Source of the DNA: Temnopleurus reevesii | Taxonomy: Eukaryota; Echinodermata; Echinoidea; Temnopleuroida; Temnopleuridae | DNA: 33,849 nucleotides | NCBI GenBank assembly: GCA_036244855.1 | Contig: BQKZ01001111.1 | Span: 1 to 33,849, forward strand | Reading direction: 5' to 3' | In this document: one piece after another, positions 1 through 11,629 of the stretch | Layout: each line of letters opens with the position of its first letter | Numbering within the stretch: the first letter of the stretch is position 1 | The notes under the pieces: model-generated | Seen by the model: only the letters and a program-made list of their open reading frames with translations | The model's database searches: none | What the model was told of the DNA's origin: nothing | Position numbers and translations under genes: made by a program

Positions 1-969
1 TGCCAACAAATTACAACAGAGCACCACATTTTCTTTCAATCCATTTGCACGTCGGCTCTTAACGATTGAATTATTAAATTGCTTTGGTTCACATTTCAGT
101 TTGGGTTTGCTAGATATACTAGGTGTGTTTTCTCAAAATACCTTAACCAATATGGTGCACTACATACTTTGGATGATTTTCAAGCATTACAGGGTTTTTG
201 TCACATGTCATGATTTATTGCAGTATTCACAGTAAAACTTACAATCAGTCAAAAGACTGCTTTTCAGCAAGTTTGAGCATAAAAAGTGATCAAGTATAAA
301 ATGTAAACAGTAAGCCTAAGTCAGACAAAATTATGCATAATAAAAACATGAAAACAACAAAAAAAAAATGTTCAAGATTATTTGATATTTTATTGGTCCT
401 GGTGAATACAGTGAAATACATAGGCCATCGAATAATTCTTTTTGATGAGATGGATCACTCTTAGGACCCTGTTCTGGGGTAGATCGTTCAATATATGTTT
501 AAAATATACAAAAAGTGAACGCGAAAATGATGTATGCCAATCTAACCAGATTATGTGAGTTTTATTTTTGTTTGTTTTCCTGTTCTTCCCGTTTGATGGT
601 ACCATTATATCGAAGTCTCATATTTCCAGCCATATTTCCTCAGGTCATTAATTGATTAATAGTCTCAATGCAAAATTCATTGACCTGTCATTGTGTGTGC
701 GAGCTAAGAACACATATACATCATCCCCTTTTTCATTCTACTATGTTGTTATCAGCTGTCAGTCCCAGAAGTGCATTATCACGTAAGTTTGCCGACATTC
801 ATTTTCAATGCGCAAACATACACAACTGGTGACGGATACTAATATCTAGCAAAACAAAGTCGAGTGGCTCCGGAAGAGGAAGTTTAATCCTCACTCTGGC
901 ACTCATAACCATTGTCTATTATCACTTTACAAGCATCCAGTTTATTACGCCTACGCTATTTGGGAGTAC
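1..969. other. non-coding, nothing recognised
   Basis: AT-rich DNA with only short random ORFs on both strands. If the contig order is corrected, it lies in the intron before the exon at 5774. Confidence 0.6.
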
Positions 970-1551
970 TTAAAGGGGAACTTCACCCTGACATTGATGT
1001 GTTATCCTTGAATGAAGAAAAATCAGATGAACAAATCGCTAAAATTTAATGAAAATCTGTTAGCCCGTTAGAAAAGTTATGAATTTTCAAAGCCACTGAG
1101 ATAGATGTATGACGATCACTGCTGCTGATGAGGATCTATGCACTCGGCAATGTTGACAGAATCTGTGACGTCATGTTGGACAACTCCTCATCCACTCTGT
1201 ATTTAAAATTTTACATTTTCTTTCTTTTTTTCAGAAAAGTCAACAAAATGTAGGCTTTTATCTGAGTATCGCATATCTTTAGTGATTCTGCCTGTTTTGG
1301 GGAAAGAATCTTGTTGAACCCTTATTGTAGATTTGTTATGAATCCATTTTTTAAATTCTTTGTGCACAAAGTGAATGAGGAGTTGTCCACTGGTACGACA
1401 CAGATTCTGCCAAATTTGCTGACCACACGGATCCCTATCAACAGGGATTGTGATATAATTGAAAATTCATAAATTTACAACTTTTTAAATGGATTGTCCA
1501 ATATTTTTTTCTATCAGAGCATGATTATCCCAGGGGTTGGTTCCCCTTTAA
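970..1551. mobile_element. fold-back element flanked by TTAA
   Basis: Ends are inverted: TTAAAGGGGAAC at the left and GTTCCCCTTTAA at the right, each including TTAA. The arms match imperfectly for about 200 bp: GACAGAATCTG and TGGACAACTCCTCATCCAC on the left correspond to the reverse complement of GTGAATGAGGAGTTGTCCA and CAGATTCTGCC on the right. There is no transposase ORF. The TTAA flanks would suit a piggyBac-type target site, but the family is not established. Confidence 0.75.
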
Positions 1552-3700
1552 CGGCTTTGAAAGCATGTTTATACTTAATTGAACTTAATTAGTCCATTGT
1601 GTAAAGAGTTTTGATTCATCAAAAATAGTTTGAATTGAATCACTAGTCCTTAATGAAATATTATTGTTTGAATCTCTGAGATATTTCAGATTCAAATTTT
1701 GTTCAAATCAGTTTTGGAGCGTTTGGCCTTTTTTTCCTTCAAATTGGTGACCTTTGTTCTGAGCTGAATAGCCTTTAAGTGTAAGACTTAGCTGAGAAGT
1801 GCTCTGCAGTTTATCCTGGAAACATAAGTATGCAAATTGAATTGGGAAATGAACAACTAGTTTATCCTCCAAGATAGTTCTGTGTAGATACTTTTATACT
1901 TTTTATTTTGTCATGAAAAACGAAGGAAAATGTAAAATCGCATGTGACAATTCTCCAGTTTAGAGTGAACAGAATTCAAGTAAGTTTTAGGGATGAATGA
2001 ATACTTTTCAGCTCTTTTTCATTTCCAAACAATTTAGTGCAAAATGTATGTAGTCCAATGATTGATAGAAAAAAAACTACCCCCATCAAAGCAAAACACC
2101 CCCATCAATTGTCTCCTATAACCTACATTACTCATACATGTATACAATTGTATTGACACTTGCACCTTCTTAATATACAATGGTTGCCCTACTTTTCAAA
2201 TGCTCCCATTAAATACAATAAAAGCAAGATGTAAATAAATCATGATTGTTACAATGGAAATTATAGATTTGTTGTATGCATTGCTTCTACCGTAGTCGTA
2301 ATGTTTAGAATTTGCACAATATCATTCAACTGCACTGTATTAATAGGAATTGTTGGACCAAAAATGCTATATCTTCTGTAGATGCATGTTTAAACACAAA
2401 TATAATAGCAGTAGATAACTAACAGATATCTAGATTGGGTTCTGGGATTAATCTAAAGTTTTCTTCAATCACTTTAGTAGAACAGCACAGTTTTGGAAGT
2501 TCTTATGAAATAAGAGGGGGAGGGTTTTTTATGTTCTATTTACACTAGAAATATTTAAAAATATTGCAAACTTTAGCTAGATTTATTTTAGGAAAAGGCT
2601 TTTATGTTAATACTGTGATTAAATTGTAACTTGTCAGAATTGCTGGACAGGTGTCATTCTTGCTTTTGCAATTTCATTATTCATCATATAACATTTAATA
2701 GATATGTAGAGTACCAAAATTCGCTATTCTAGGGCCTGTTGCCCGAAATAATCTATGTTACATTTATAACTTCTGGGCTAAGATGTACATTGGCTTCTTG
2801 TGAGGTACCTTCAAACAAATGTTTAACAATAATTATAATAATGCACAACATTTATATAAAACTTAATGAAAGTGTTTGTAAGTGCTCTGTGCATCATTCC
2901 CTGGCTATAGCATGGCTACCATATGGCACTCACTGCATTAAAAAAAATTCTTCCTACTGATGCACATTCACCTCACCTTAGTTGAGTGCAGCACATATAT
3001 TTCTTTCTGAATGTTTGTGTATCTATTGTAGAAGTATAAATAGAAGTGAGAAAGAAAGAGATAGATAAGAACATTTCTAGTAATCAGCCCATGGCCAAAC
3101 TGTCTCGGTTCTTCATTTTCTTTAGTTAACCATGGCATATAAATCCAAACCTCTTTTAAACAAGTTCAAGTACATACATGTACATGAATGGTTAATATTA
3201 CGCTTCTGAATATGTGGTTAGGATCAATTAGTAATTTTCAAGCTCTAGACGTCTTATTGATCCACTCATAACTGCAACGTATTGTGTCCTTAGTGTCTCA
3301 GTTATGTTTTTATGCCTCCATTTCCTACTGCATCATTATACATTTGTGTCTCTACATTGAGAAAGTTCCTCTCTACTTTAACTGTTTTCAAATACAGCAA
3401 TTTGCAAAATGTAAATGTAAAGTTATTTTTACACACCAGGTAATTACGGTAAAAATGAAAAAGATGGATGAATAAACATATGTATTGGTGATGTTATTAA
3501 TATCTCATTCTACCATTAGAAATGTATTGAGCATGAATGAATTTGTAAAACTCATGTCAGCTGTTTGTAAATATGGTGCAAGCATCTCTCCCCCTCCCCC
3601 CAAAAAAGGAAGAAATTGAAAGGTTTCATGACAAAGTTGTTTGATATAGTCATGTGCTATAAACTGATACATTAAATGTGTTTGCAGAAAATGGCTGTTT
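1552..3700. other. non-coding, nothing recognised
   Basis: AT-rich with short homopolymers. ORFs at 2739-2960 and 3284-3475 have no codon or homology signal and are treated as chance. Confidence 0.6.
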
Positions 3701-3717
3701 GTTTGAAGGCATGACCC

Positions 3718-4391
3718 CATACCTCAAGGTTATACACCACAACGCCCCTTCAGATGAACCATATCTTCATCAAGAAATTTAGTCAGCGGTAATTGGAAAT
3801 CTAGGACACAGCCCCTCAAAACTTTCATGAATGTCTGATATTTATTGTAGAAGTTTATCCACTGAACTTGGAAAATAATGATTAGTTTGAAATCCTCAAG
3901 TTCGGACCAAGACCACACGGCCCGTACAGATGAACTCAAAGGCAAACAAGGAACTTGATCTGCCTAAATGAGAATCTAGGGCATTTCTCCCAAAACTTTC
4001 ATGACAACAGTCTAATAAGTCATATGATGTAAAAGCCTACAAATTTTAGCAAATTATATTAATAATATTAGATAATTTAATGAATTCAATGAATTTCAGA
4101 CCCATTTGAATTGTAGTAGGTTGTTAAATCACATTTTGAAGGATCATTGTGCACAGGTATATGAGCCTTCTAAAGAGTGATAATGCCAGTGAATTTTGTG
4201 GTTTCAAAATTATCGGAAATATAACTTTAGCAAAATGTCAACTGATACACCTCATACACTAAACTTAGAAGATGAAAGTTAGTGAGAAAACACGCCCCCC
4301 TACCTCAAGTTCTTCGACCAAGACCATACCACCCCTACAGATGAACTCGAAACACGAGTAAGAAACTTAATCAGGTAAATGGGAATACCAT
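3718..4391. repeat. degenerate direct repeats, about 110 bp, three copies
   Basis: Copies at about 3718-3830, 3893-4009 and 4297-4391 share CCTCAAGTTC, GACCAAGACCA, CCC(C/G)TACAGATGAACTC, a (G/A)AACTT(G/A)AT segment and, in the first two, CAAAACTTTCATGA. The first two are 175 bp apart; the third is separated by about 290 bp of other DNA. Confidence 0.7.
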
Positions 4392-5132
4392 TAAGTGCTG
4401 GGTAAGCAATTGAATATTGGCTGTCGTTACAATGGCATCTTAAATATGTGGGTAATGACTGCAAGTGCAAGGTAATGTAATTTCTTAGGGCGTGCTTGGG
4501 TCATGGGGGAGAGCGGAGATGCTAACTCTTCCAGAAACGAACCATGAGGTCAAGATTAAATTCTGAATCAACCAATAGCTTGACATATTAAAGTGTGCTT
4601 CTTATTACAGAAAACATGGCAACAGTAGCAATACTTTCAGCCATTCACTCTTGGCAAAAGCCTTGGATTTACATAAAACTTACAGCTCTTGAATATTAAG
4701 GAATGGTTGGCATCTATTGAGAGTCAGTTGGTTTATTGGTTTGAACTTAGTATCACTCCCTTATTTCTAGAGTTAATAAGTTGTTTACCCATCACTGATC
4801 AGTATGCAGCTTCTGGATGTTTTATTTAACATATTTTTTTCAATGAATTGCTGATTGTAAGTAAATTCTGAAAATCTTGATTTGATTTATTTGTTTTAGG
4901 GAATTATTAATTAGAATTTACCTTAGATATTGAAGGGTTTAATCTTTCAAAGACAGTTGCATGAATGATTGATGTTCCTTTATGTGTAATTTGTAAGATG
5001 AAAGGAATATCATTCAATTATTGAATATCATGTTATTGTGCAACATAAAATTATACATTCAGCTAACCAGAAACTATATTAGGTGTATTCAGAATTATTT
5101 TACATGATTATTTCATGGTGTATGCACTTTTG
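4392..5132. other. non-coding, nothing recognised
   Basis: AT-rich DNA without supported ORF, repeat or splice signals. Confidence 0.6.
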
Positions 5133-5190
5133 AATAATGATAATAAGTCTGTATTTATATAGTGCTTGTTAAAATTTTTATGAGTTCTAA
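5133..5190 (-). mobile_element. SINE 3' tail fragment
   Basis: GAATAATGATAATAAGTCTG followed by TATTTATATAGTGCTTG mirrors the end of the SINE at 5281 (AATAATATTGCGGATTTATA, then TAGCGCC), in the same orientation. Confidence 0.55.
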
Positions 5191-5280
5191 GCACAGCAAA
5201 AATGTAATAGAATATGATGTATTTTGAGTTCCATTGTGTGCAAATCATTGAATATTTATTGTTACTGATGAATTTATCAT

Positions 5281-5592
5281 AATAATAGATAATAATATTG
5301 CGGATTTATATAGCGCCTTTTCGGTCAGTTTTGACTGGTCAAATCGCTTCCGATATTATTACCTGGTCACTGGATGGCAATTCAAGCCATAGCATCTAGG
5401 CAGCCAAATAGGCGCTCACATCATATCAGATAATGTGCTGCTGTTTCCTACCGGTCCCCAAGCCTACCTGGGTAAAGTGCAGCTTTGTGGATAAATTTCT
5501 TGCTGAAGGAAATTAACACCATGGGTGGGATTCGAACCTACGACCCTCTGGTTGAAAGGCGAGAGTCATGACCACTACACCATGGCGTCTCC
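5281..5592 (-). mobile_element. tRNA-derived SINE
   Basis: On the minus strand the head, from 5592 down, reads GGAGACGCCATGGTGTAGTG, then an anticodon-arm-like CTCGCCTTTCAACCAGAGGG, then TAGGTTCGAATCCCAC. TGGTGTAGTGG is an A-box and GGTTCGAATCC a B-box of RNA polymerase III. The body runs to a tail GGCGCTATATAAATCC and an ATT/AAT repeat at 5281. The layout of tRNA head, unrelated body and simple-repeat tail is that of a SINE, not a working tRNA gene. Confidence 0.85.
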
Positions 5593-5773
5593 ATCTTAGT
5601 TAGGAAATAAAATGGACTGTTATATAATTGATTAATTCCTGGTACTGTAATTAATATGCTTAATCTGTTTGTTGTAATCAAATTTGAACCTAATTTTTAC
5701 CGTGCTTGCTCGATAACTATTGGTATATGAAATTTATCCATTTACTTTATCCTATTTTTTTTTATTTCTCCAG

Positions 5774-5874
5774 ATTTTCAAGCTGATGAAGTACGACAGC
5801 TACTCCCGCTTCCTGAAGAGCAAGCTCTACCAGGACTGCGTCCTCGCCGAGATGGGTGGCCTGCCCCTCCCCAT
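5774..5874 (+). CDS. RGS12/14-like: RGS exon completing the domain, 3'-cut at contig end
   Basis: Acceptor: long T-rich tract ending TTTCTCCAG. The exon begins ATTTTCAAG, giving [20 protein letters not shown] and [13 protein letters not shown], the last helices of the RGS domain. The Asp-Ser and Arg of [11 protein letters not shown] are the conserved G-alpha contacts. The exon is interrupted by N at 5875; what follows (5876 on) is unrelated sequence, so the join is an assembly break, not biology. This is the only copy that preserves the true 5' splice border. Its last 95 bp are identical to the starts of the copies at 11779 and 13403. Confidence 0.9.
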
Positions 5875-5875
5875 N
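5875..5875. other. single-N contig join
   Basis: N in the middle of an RGS exon. Left side is coding, right side is unrelated. The left contig ends at the exact base where the two allelic copies (11874 and 13498) first differ (T versus C). Confidence 0.9.
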
Positions 5876-5944
5876 CTGATGTATTCACAAGTTGCTTTAC
5901 ATGCCTAAATATATCTATGTAGGATATTAGGAGTACATTTTTGC

Positions 5945-6125
5945 TCGTATTCTGTGTATTTTACGTCGAACAGGTCAATCCGCCATTGTTCCTACGGTGT
6001 GCTAAGTGCTTTAGAGCGGGGGAGCGTCGGCCTAAAATGGGCGGTGCGATCGGTGGTATTGTCTGCGGTGTGTGAGTTCGCGTTCATTTTGTACTTGAAG
6101 CATGTTCTGTGAGGAAGTACGACCG
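5945..6125. promoter_or_regulatory. CpG-dense patch, possible promoter
   Basis: About 16 CpG dinucleotides in 180 bp (ACGTCG, GAGCGTCGGCC, GGCGGTGCGATCGG, TTCGCG) in otherwise CpG-poor AT-rich DNA. It lies about 3 kb upstream of the first RGS exons in the same contig. No TATA box, start site or long ORF is clear; one ATG (6037) opens a 13-codon ORF only. It could be a promoter or 5' UTR exon of a short RGS isoform, or an unmethylated remnant. Confidence 0.3.
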
Positions 6126-8184
6126 CAGCAGGTTGTTTTATTTTGCGATAATTAAGCCATTTCTAGGTCGATTTCATTCAAACAAACTATGAACATGCTC
6201 TAATTTACTATTGAAAAACTGCATTATGGTAATAATTTTACTGCAGCTCGCAAACTAGTTAAATATATGAAGCGCCCTCCTCCCAAAACTGGTCTTTCGC
6301 TTTAAAGTCATCTTCAAGTTTTTTGTTTTTACATTGCTTGTAAAACGTTGTGCCCAATTCGGCTGAGGGTGGCAAATTAAAATTCTATACACGTTTTAAA
6401 TTGAAATTCAGATTTAAATTCAATTTTTGGTTATACATTCATTTCAATTTCAATAAAAAAATTAGGCTTTGGAAACTGATGGATCGATTGTTTTAATGCA
6501 TTATTGTGCATAAATTAACTTTGAAGAAGTTAAGTGTAATTGTATACAACTTGTTTAATTCATATTTAATTTTTGTTTTATTTCAATTTCAATCAAAAAT
6601 AGGCTTTGAAAAGTGATGGATCTTGTTAGGTTCAGGAGCTCTTAGTAAAAAAAAAAGATAAAACAAATTTCTGACCTATTCTCTGTCTTTGCACCAATGT
6701 CAAACGCATGGCTTTTGCTATTTTATTCTTTTCCTAGTTTTTCTAGTACAGGCAAACCACATGTTGTGAATATTTGACTTTGGGGTATCTGTAGTTCATC
6801 TGATGATCTTGGCAGAATTAGATTGAAGTTTCTAATCATCAGATTGTTCAGGTTCAAGCATTTATTGAAGGGCCATAGCTATAAAATACATTTGTTGGAC
6901 TTAAATCGACATCTTATAATATAATTTCTGTTCTGATTACTCTATTGTATCTTTATCATACTTTCTTTTTATTTGATTTGATTTTCTACTTTTCTTCAGC
7001 ATACAAGAAAAGAAATATTCGCAACAAAATAACACGATTTATAGATATCATTTGACAATGACTCACAAAAAATGGAATTTCAAGAAAAATATTGCAGACT
7101 ATTATGACATACATGTACTGTCACAAGCAAAGGCAAACAGTGTATAACATGAATAATAGAAGAAGGATTATCTTATCATGATGTGATAGAAAATGAGGGC
7201 ATGATCGTATTGAGACAATTAATTTGGTTAAATTGTACTTAGGTATTGATTGTTTTTTAACTGGATGAAATTTAATTGCTAGCTCCGGAAATGGTTTTTG
7301 AAGTATGCCAAGGATTTATGGACTGCATTTGTATTGATCTGCTTTTGTTTTTCGATTTACAGATGAAATACGAAGCTTGAAAATTTCTTTAAAATGTTGC
7401 AATGTTTGTTACATCCTGAAATGATTAATAAAAATAATTGTCAGTATTCTTATTTTCCGTATCTAAGTATCTAAATGTGAGATGCCAGCCATTCGAGAAT
7501 AAACATGACAACAATTTTGCAATACAGCCATTCACTTGTGATGAAAGCCTTGAATACAAAAATATGAAAATATACCTCATGCATATTCCAGATGGTTGGC
7601 ATATCTGTAAATGGCAATGACTTATTAGATTTAATTAAAAAGATATTCTTTGAAAAACAGTTTGAATAGTGCTCATTGACAGACTAGGAAAGGATAAGAG
7701 AATCAGTACAAGGGAAAAGGAAACTTTCGTCAACAACGATAACAACAACTACTTTGACAAAAGTCATAAACATTTTTAAGGAGAGTTTTACACATGTCCT
7801 AAGGTTTACTTGGGGGTGTTAAAATACTCTCTTTTCAGTATAAGAAAATGACAATATGTAGAGTCTGTTTGTGACCAGATAAGCTTGTTTCCATTAGACT
7901 CAATTGGTCGATTCAGCCTGATTTCAAGGTTTATCAAGTCACACCGTTACCTATCGAAACCTTATGTGTCATGGAGCGGGCTTATGCATCCACATCGTTG
8001 TAAGAACAACCCCCTGGCCGCAAATTACATAACTGGCTGTATAATGTCGCCTGTCGGTATTCAGAAATAAACCTTTTTTAGGACATCATTTGCAAAGCCA
8101 GCGATACTTGACGCATATATTGTCCTCCGTATTGTCCCCCATCTTTAATACTCTACGGCCGACCGAACACTAAGTGACTAAGGA
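6126..8184. other. non-coding, with one degenerate direct repeat
   Basis: Two related segments about 137 bp apart (6444-6490 and 6581-6625) share TTTCAATTTCAAT, TAGGCTTTG and TGATGGATC. Otherwise nothing is recognised. ORFs at 7438 and 7885 look like chance. Confidence 0.5.
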
Positions 8185-8209
8185 ATGAAAAATCACAGAC
8201 CAAGGCAAA
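8185..8209 (+). CDS. candidate alternative first coding exon
   Basis: ATG at 8185, preceded by an in-frame TAA, opens MKNHRPRQ plus one base and runs into a perfect donor GTGAGT. The phase-1 end would join directly to the exon at 9338 (A+AG = Lys) and skip the microexon at 8995. No promoter element is evident. An ATG meeting a GTGAGT by chance is quite possible. Confidence 0.25.
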
Positions 8210-8994
8210 GTGAGTGTATTGACAGAGTGTTTGCGTCCACTCCAAAGTTTGTCATTAGGGGGAAAAAGATACACGTATTGGAGTATGAGGGAGGGTGGGC
8301 GGGGACCTCTGTGCTGATTTGTGGTTCCTTTTCAGTCTCATTTATCAACTTACAGAGCATTTTCAAAGAATCCATTTCATTTCTAATTGTATGCATGATT
8401 ATTGTGCATCCATCATGAAAGAGTTCTGGAAGTAAAATGTATCATGGTTGTAATGGAGGTGGCAAACTTTCTTTTCGAACATGGATGGATAAGATTAGGC
8501 TATTTGTTTTTGAGGAACAGACATTTACAGGAATATGTGTCGACTTTGGATTATCATCGCTGATATTTGTTGTTGTTGATAATGTTGTTCATCAGTGATT
8601 TCTTACATTGAGCATCTGTTGTACATGTATGTGCTGAGTAGGGGATAAGATTGTACACCATGGAGCTAGCCAATTTTCTTGCTTGGATTATGGATGGGTT
8701 GAATGTATGTATTGAGAATTATGATTTAAAATAGTTTTTCATTTCAAAGTTTGTTTGAATGTAAAAACATACCAGGAATCTGTTTTAGACTGCCAAAATG
8801 AAACATCAATGATTGAATTTTGAGATTAGAAAATGTGATGTTTATGTGATTCAGACCTTTTCAATAATTTTGATACTATACAGTTCCCTTTTCCTCCATT
8901 TATTCTGTGTATCAAAAAGTTTATTCTGTCTAGCCTATTTTGGTTTATCTTAATGAATAATTTTTTTTCATATTTTTTTTTTCCTTTCTTGCAG

Positions 8995-9019
8995 CAAACC
9001 TTGGCAACATCAGATGGGG
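8995..9019 (+). CDS. RGS12/14-like: 25-bp microexon upstream of the RGS domain
   Basis: Flanked by a long T-rich tract ending TTGCAG and by the donor GTAAGA. Read in phase 0 it encodes QTLATSDG plus one base. That base joins the AG opening the exon at 9338 to give GAG (Glu), so QTLATSDG-E-LNHDG is open. The phase fit on the 3' side and the strong splice sites are the evidence. The peptide matches nothing I recognise. It could be an alternative cassette: skipping it would need another exon ending in phase 1 upstream, and one candidate exists at 8185. No further upstream coding exon was identified. Confidence 0.6.
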
Positions 9020-9337
9020 GTAAGAAAACATTTTGAATTCAATTGAATTAATAATTGTTTATCTTATTGGGCTTACTAGAAAATCTATGTAATCGTAAAA
9101 ACAACTTAATTACCTGTACTTTTATGCCACAGTGCTAGCATATCTACCCATATTTGCTAAATTGAGAAATTATTTGTTATATGAGATATATAAATCAAAA
9201 TGTTAACTATTCTGTTGTAGAACTGGAGGAGTGAAATATTAGATCCTATCTTTAGTTCAGACTGGACTTCTTTAAAAAAAAAATTTCATTGTCATATTGA
9301 CATAAAACTTACTATTTTTTTCTTTCCATTTCGACAG

Positions 9338-9504
9338 AGCTAAACCACGATGGCCGAGGCATCCACGGGTCGGCCAGCAACCCCAACCTGGCAGCCCAGG
9401 GGGGAGGTCTGGCAGAGCTTGACCCAACGATAGGCAGAGTGTCCAGTTGGGCTGTAGATTTTGAGAGATTACTAGCCGATGAGCTAGGCCTCGCATGTTT
9501 CACA
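9338..9504 (+). CDS. RGS12/14-like: RGS exon: linker and first helices of RGS domain
   Basis: Acceptor TTTCGACAG, donor GTGAGT. Two bases complete a codon from the previous exon, then 55 codons follow. The first half is a low-complexity linker (LNHDGRGIHGSASNPNL, then AAQGGGLAELDP). The second half opens the RGS domain with RVSSWAVDFERLL and DELGLACFT. Family knowledge: the R12 subfamily RGS domains begin with a closely similar R-V-x-S-W-A-V-x-F-E-R-L-L segment, which is the main reason for assigning the gene to RGS12/14 rather than R4 or R7 types. The exon ends in phase 0 after Thr, matching the next exon, which begins Glu-Phe-Leu-Lys-Lys. The exon lies in the contig 5876-11777. Confidence 0.9.
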
Positions 9505-10199
9505 GTGAGTTCCAAAGCAAATTTTTGCTTTAACAGATTTTAGATGAATGTTTGTCATACTCACAGAAGCCTTCACTGAAGCATTGTAATTGAAAGGAAA
9601 GAATGTTTTCCAATAGAAATACTGAAATGTTATTCTATACAGAATTTGAATACGATAAGAAAACCTACATGTAACAGCTGGGCCAGATGCTTTATTGCAA
9701 AAGCAACACCTTTTTGCTTAACCATTCAGTAGGGAAATGAATACTGAAATTACATAAGAACACATCTGATCAATATTCTGGAACAGTTGGCAAAGCTGAA
9801 AATGGCACTTCCCTGAAGGTTTGTGACCCCATACTTTTATATTGAAGAAGAATATTTTTCATACAGCAGATTTAACACTAAATTGAAAATCGAGAAAATT
9901 ATAGAACAAGCGCTTTGAGTGTTGGTTTTCGGCAAATTCTTGTTTGTAAAAGTTCATGAATATTTTCAAACTGTTTTATTGCTGTAAAAACTGGAAGTCT
10001 GAATAAGTTTCTAGTGTTGATACATAAGTTTTCACAAGACTCTGGCCTTCAAGTAATTAACACATTGGGACTCTGAGCGGAAAGGGAATTTCCATTTATG
10101 GTTAACGTCTATCACATAAACCTGGAGCCAGTTTCATATTAATGTACATTATAATGTTAATGAGGTCAGGTTATATTAAGGAAATGTGATCATTTATCT

Positions 10200-10250
10200 A
10201 CCTTTCTCTCCTCTCTCTCTCTCTCTCTCCTTGGCTCTCTCCCTCTCTCT
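10200..10250 (+). repeat. CT microsatellite
   Basis: Interrupted (CT)n run in the intron between the exons ending 9504 and starting 10789. The 60-codon ORF over it is low complexity. Confidence 0.9.
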
Positions 10251-10788
10251 CATTCCGTCCCACTCATTCCCTAGTCTGCTAGAACAGACCCTTGGGTTTC
10301 ATTGTGCGCATATATGCAATGTGTGTCTCATTGTGTGTCTACATGCTCCTAGACTAAGGACAGAGTAATGCTGTACATGTATGTGTGTGATGTAGTCACG
10401 CAATGCATACCCATCATGCTCTACGCACGCACGCACCGAAAGTTTAGGGTTTGTGCTTTCAAACTACTCATTCCCTCCCTCCCCTTCCATCTGCGCACTT
10501 TCCCCTCTATTTTTCCCTTTTTCATTCCCGTAACGGAAAGAGGGAGAAATCAAATATGATTTGATAACACAAGAAATGGGATAAAGGTGTAAGAATGGGC
10601 AAGAAAGTGCAAGTGATGTATCATCAACATTGATGGCTTTCACAAAAATTTACATGAAATTGAAAAACATAGTTATTCGAAAGTCATTGGAAGATATTTG
10701 TTGTGTTTATTTTGATTGAAAAATCTATTCTCATTTGTATTATGAAATTTTATTGTATCATCTTGATTTTGTTTTTTTTTCTTTGCAG

Positions 10789-10875
10789 GAATTCTTAAAG
10801 AAGGAGTTCAGTGATGAGAATATCATGTTCTGGATTGCATGTGAAAACATGAGCAAGATAAAGGACCATAAACAG
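10789..10875 (+). CDS. RGS12/14-like: RGS exon: catalytic-interface helix region
   Basis: Acceptor with a T-rich tract ending CTTTGCAG, donor GTAAAC, exactly 29 codons in phase 0. The protein contains [19 protein letters not shown] and then [10 protein letters not shown]. This is the most conserved stretch of RGS domains. The Glu-Asn pair in SDENIMFW corresponds to the residues that contact the G-alpha switch regions in RGS4-type structures, and FWxACE is a family hallmark. Both key residues are present, so the domain is expected to be active as a GTPase accelerator. Gi/o preference is inferred from family membership only. Confidence 0.93.
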
Positions 10876-11307
10876 GTAAACATTAGTTATTAATTGAAAT
10901 TATGATACTAAGTTTAAACCAACATCAGATTGTAGTTTTCATCAAACCCATCAATTGTACTAGATGAAGTAAAAATGACTTTCTAATGTACATATGTGAA
11001 GTTTGACTGAATTAGACAGCATCACCCAAAACTAGAAAACTGCTATTGATTGAATATTACAATTGAATATGCAATTGAAAAGAGGGACCCCAAATCAATT
11101 CTTGAGGATTTTATAAACTGATTGTCAATCTTCAGTCAAAATTATTGTTGCATCTTCGTTTTCATGTAGAATATCATGTAAAATCAGAATGTTCATTTCC
11201 ATCTGCAATTATAACTTTCATTTCTTTTACGAACAGCGAAGTATATTTTTCCTTTCCTGTCCCAAATCATTTTTTTTTTTTACTTTTGATTCCTCCATTC
11301 TGTATAG

Positions 11308-11454
11308 CTGCAGACCATGGCTCAAGAAATCTACAAAAAGCATTTAGCACCCAAAGCCCTGATGCCTGTTAATCTCGACAGCGGCGCAAGGTCGATGGTT
11401 GAAGGAGCCATCAAAAACCCAACGCCAGAAATGTACAAAATCCAGCAACAACAA
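11308..11454 (+). CDS. RGS12/14-like: RGS exon: middle of RGS domain
   Basis: Acceptor TGTATAG just before CTGCAG, donor GTAAGA, 49 codons in phase 0. A second possible acceptor, CTGCAG, lies 6 bp further in and would drop Leu-Gln while keeping the frame. The peptide includes AQEIYKKHL, the segment ALMPVNLDS (whose Asn is the expected G-alpha contact), and PTPEMYKIQQQQ. It should join directly to the exon starting [13 protein letters not shown], which the assembly places elsewhere (5774, 11779, 13403). A partial second copy of the 3' end of this exon follows 91 bp downstream. Polyglutamine at the end is four residues, encoded by CAG/CAA. Confidence 0.9.
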
Positions 11455-11545
11455 GTAAGATATATATCTCGATTTGCCATGTACCAAACTCTTAGTGTGT
11501 TAAGGCAAGAAAAGTATATGATTTTTGTCTCTCGATCTTTAAACA

Positions 11546-11629
11546 AATCTCGGCAGTGGTGCAAGATCGATGATCGAAGGAGCTATCAAAAACCCAACGC
11601 CTGAAATGTACAAAATACAACAACAACAG
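11546..11629 (+). pseudogene. partial tandem copy of the 3' end of the RGS middle exon
   Basis: A near-duplicate of the last 28 codons of the exon at 11308-11454, reading NLGSGARSMIEGAIKNP and then TPEMYKIQQQQ, with a donor-like GTATTA after it. The differences from the parent are mostly third-position changes, plus Asp to Gly and Val to Ile. There is no acceptor at the matching 5' border. The nearest (CTCGGCAG at 11556) would give the wrong phase, so it is probably not spliced. Flanking intron is duplicated too: TACCAAACT followed by a similar stretch occurs after both copies. Confidence 0.75.

Noticed and set aside
5524..5592. tRNA gene on the minus strand
   Set aside because: A- and B-boxes are present, but the acceptor stem does not pair and it continues into a SINE body and tail.
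5720..5908. 62-codon ORF containing an RGS fragment
   Set aside because: It starts in the intron and crosses the N contig join. Only 5774-5874 is real exon.
8185..8418. 77-codon ORF as a free-standing gene
   Set aside because: Beyond the donor at 8210 there is no family similarity, and an overlapping minus-strand ORF of equal length exists. Only the first 25 bp are kept, as a candidate first exon.
11556..11629. Partial RGS exon copy as an alternative exon
   Set aside because: The only nearby AG (CTCGGCAG) puts the copy out of phase with the exon ending at 10875.
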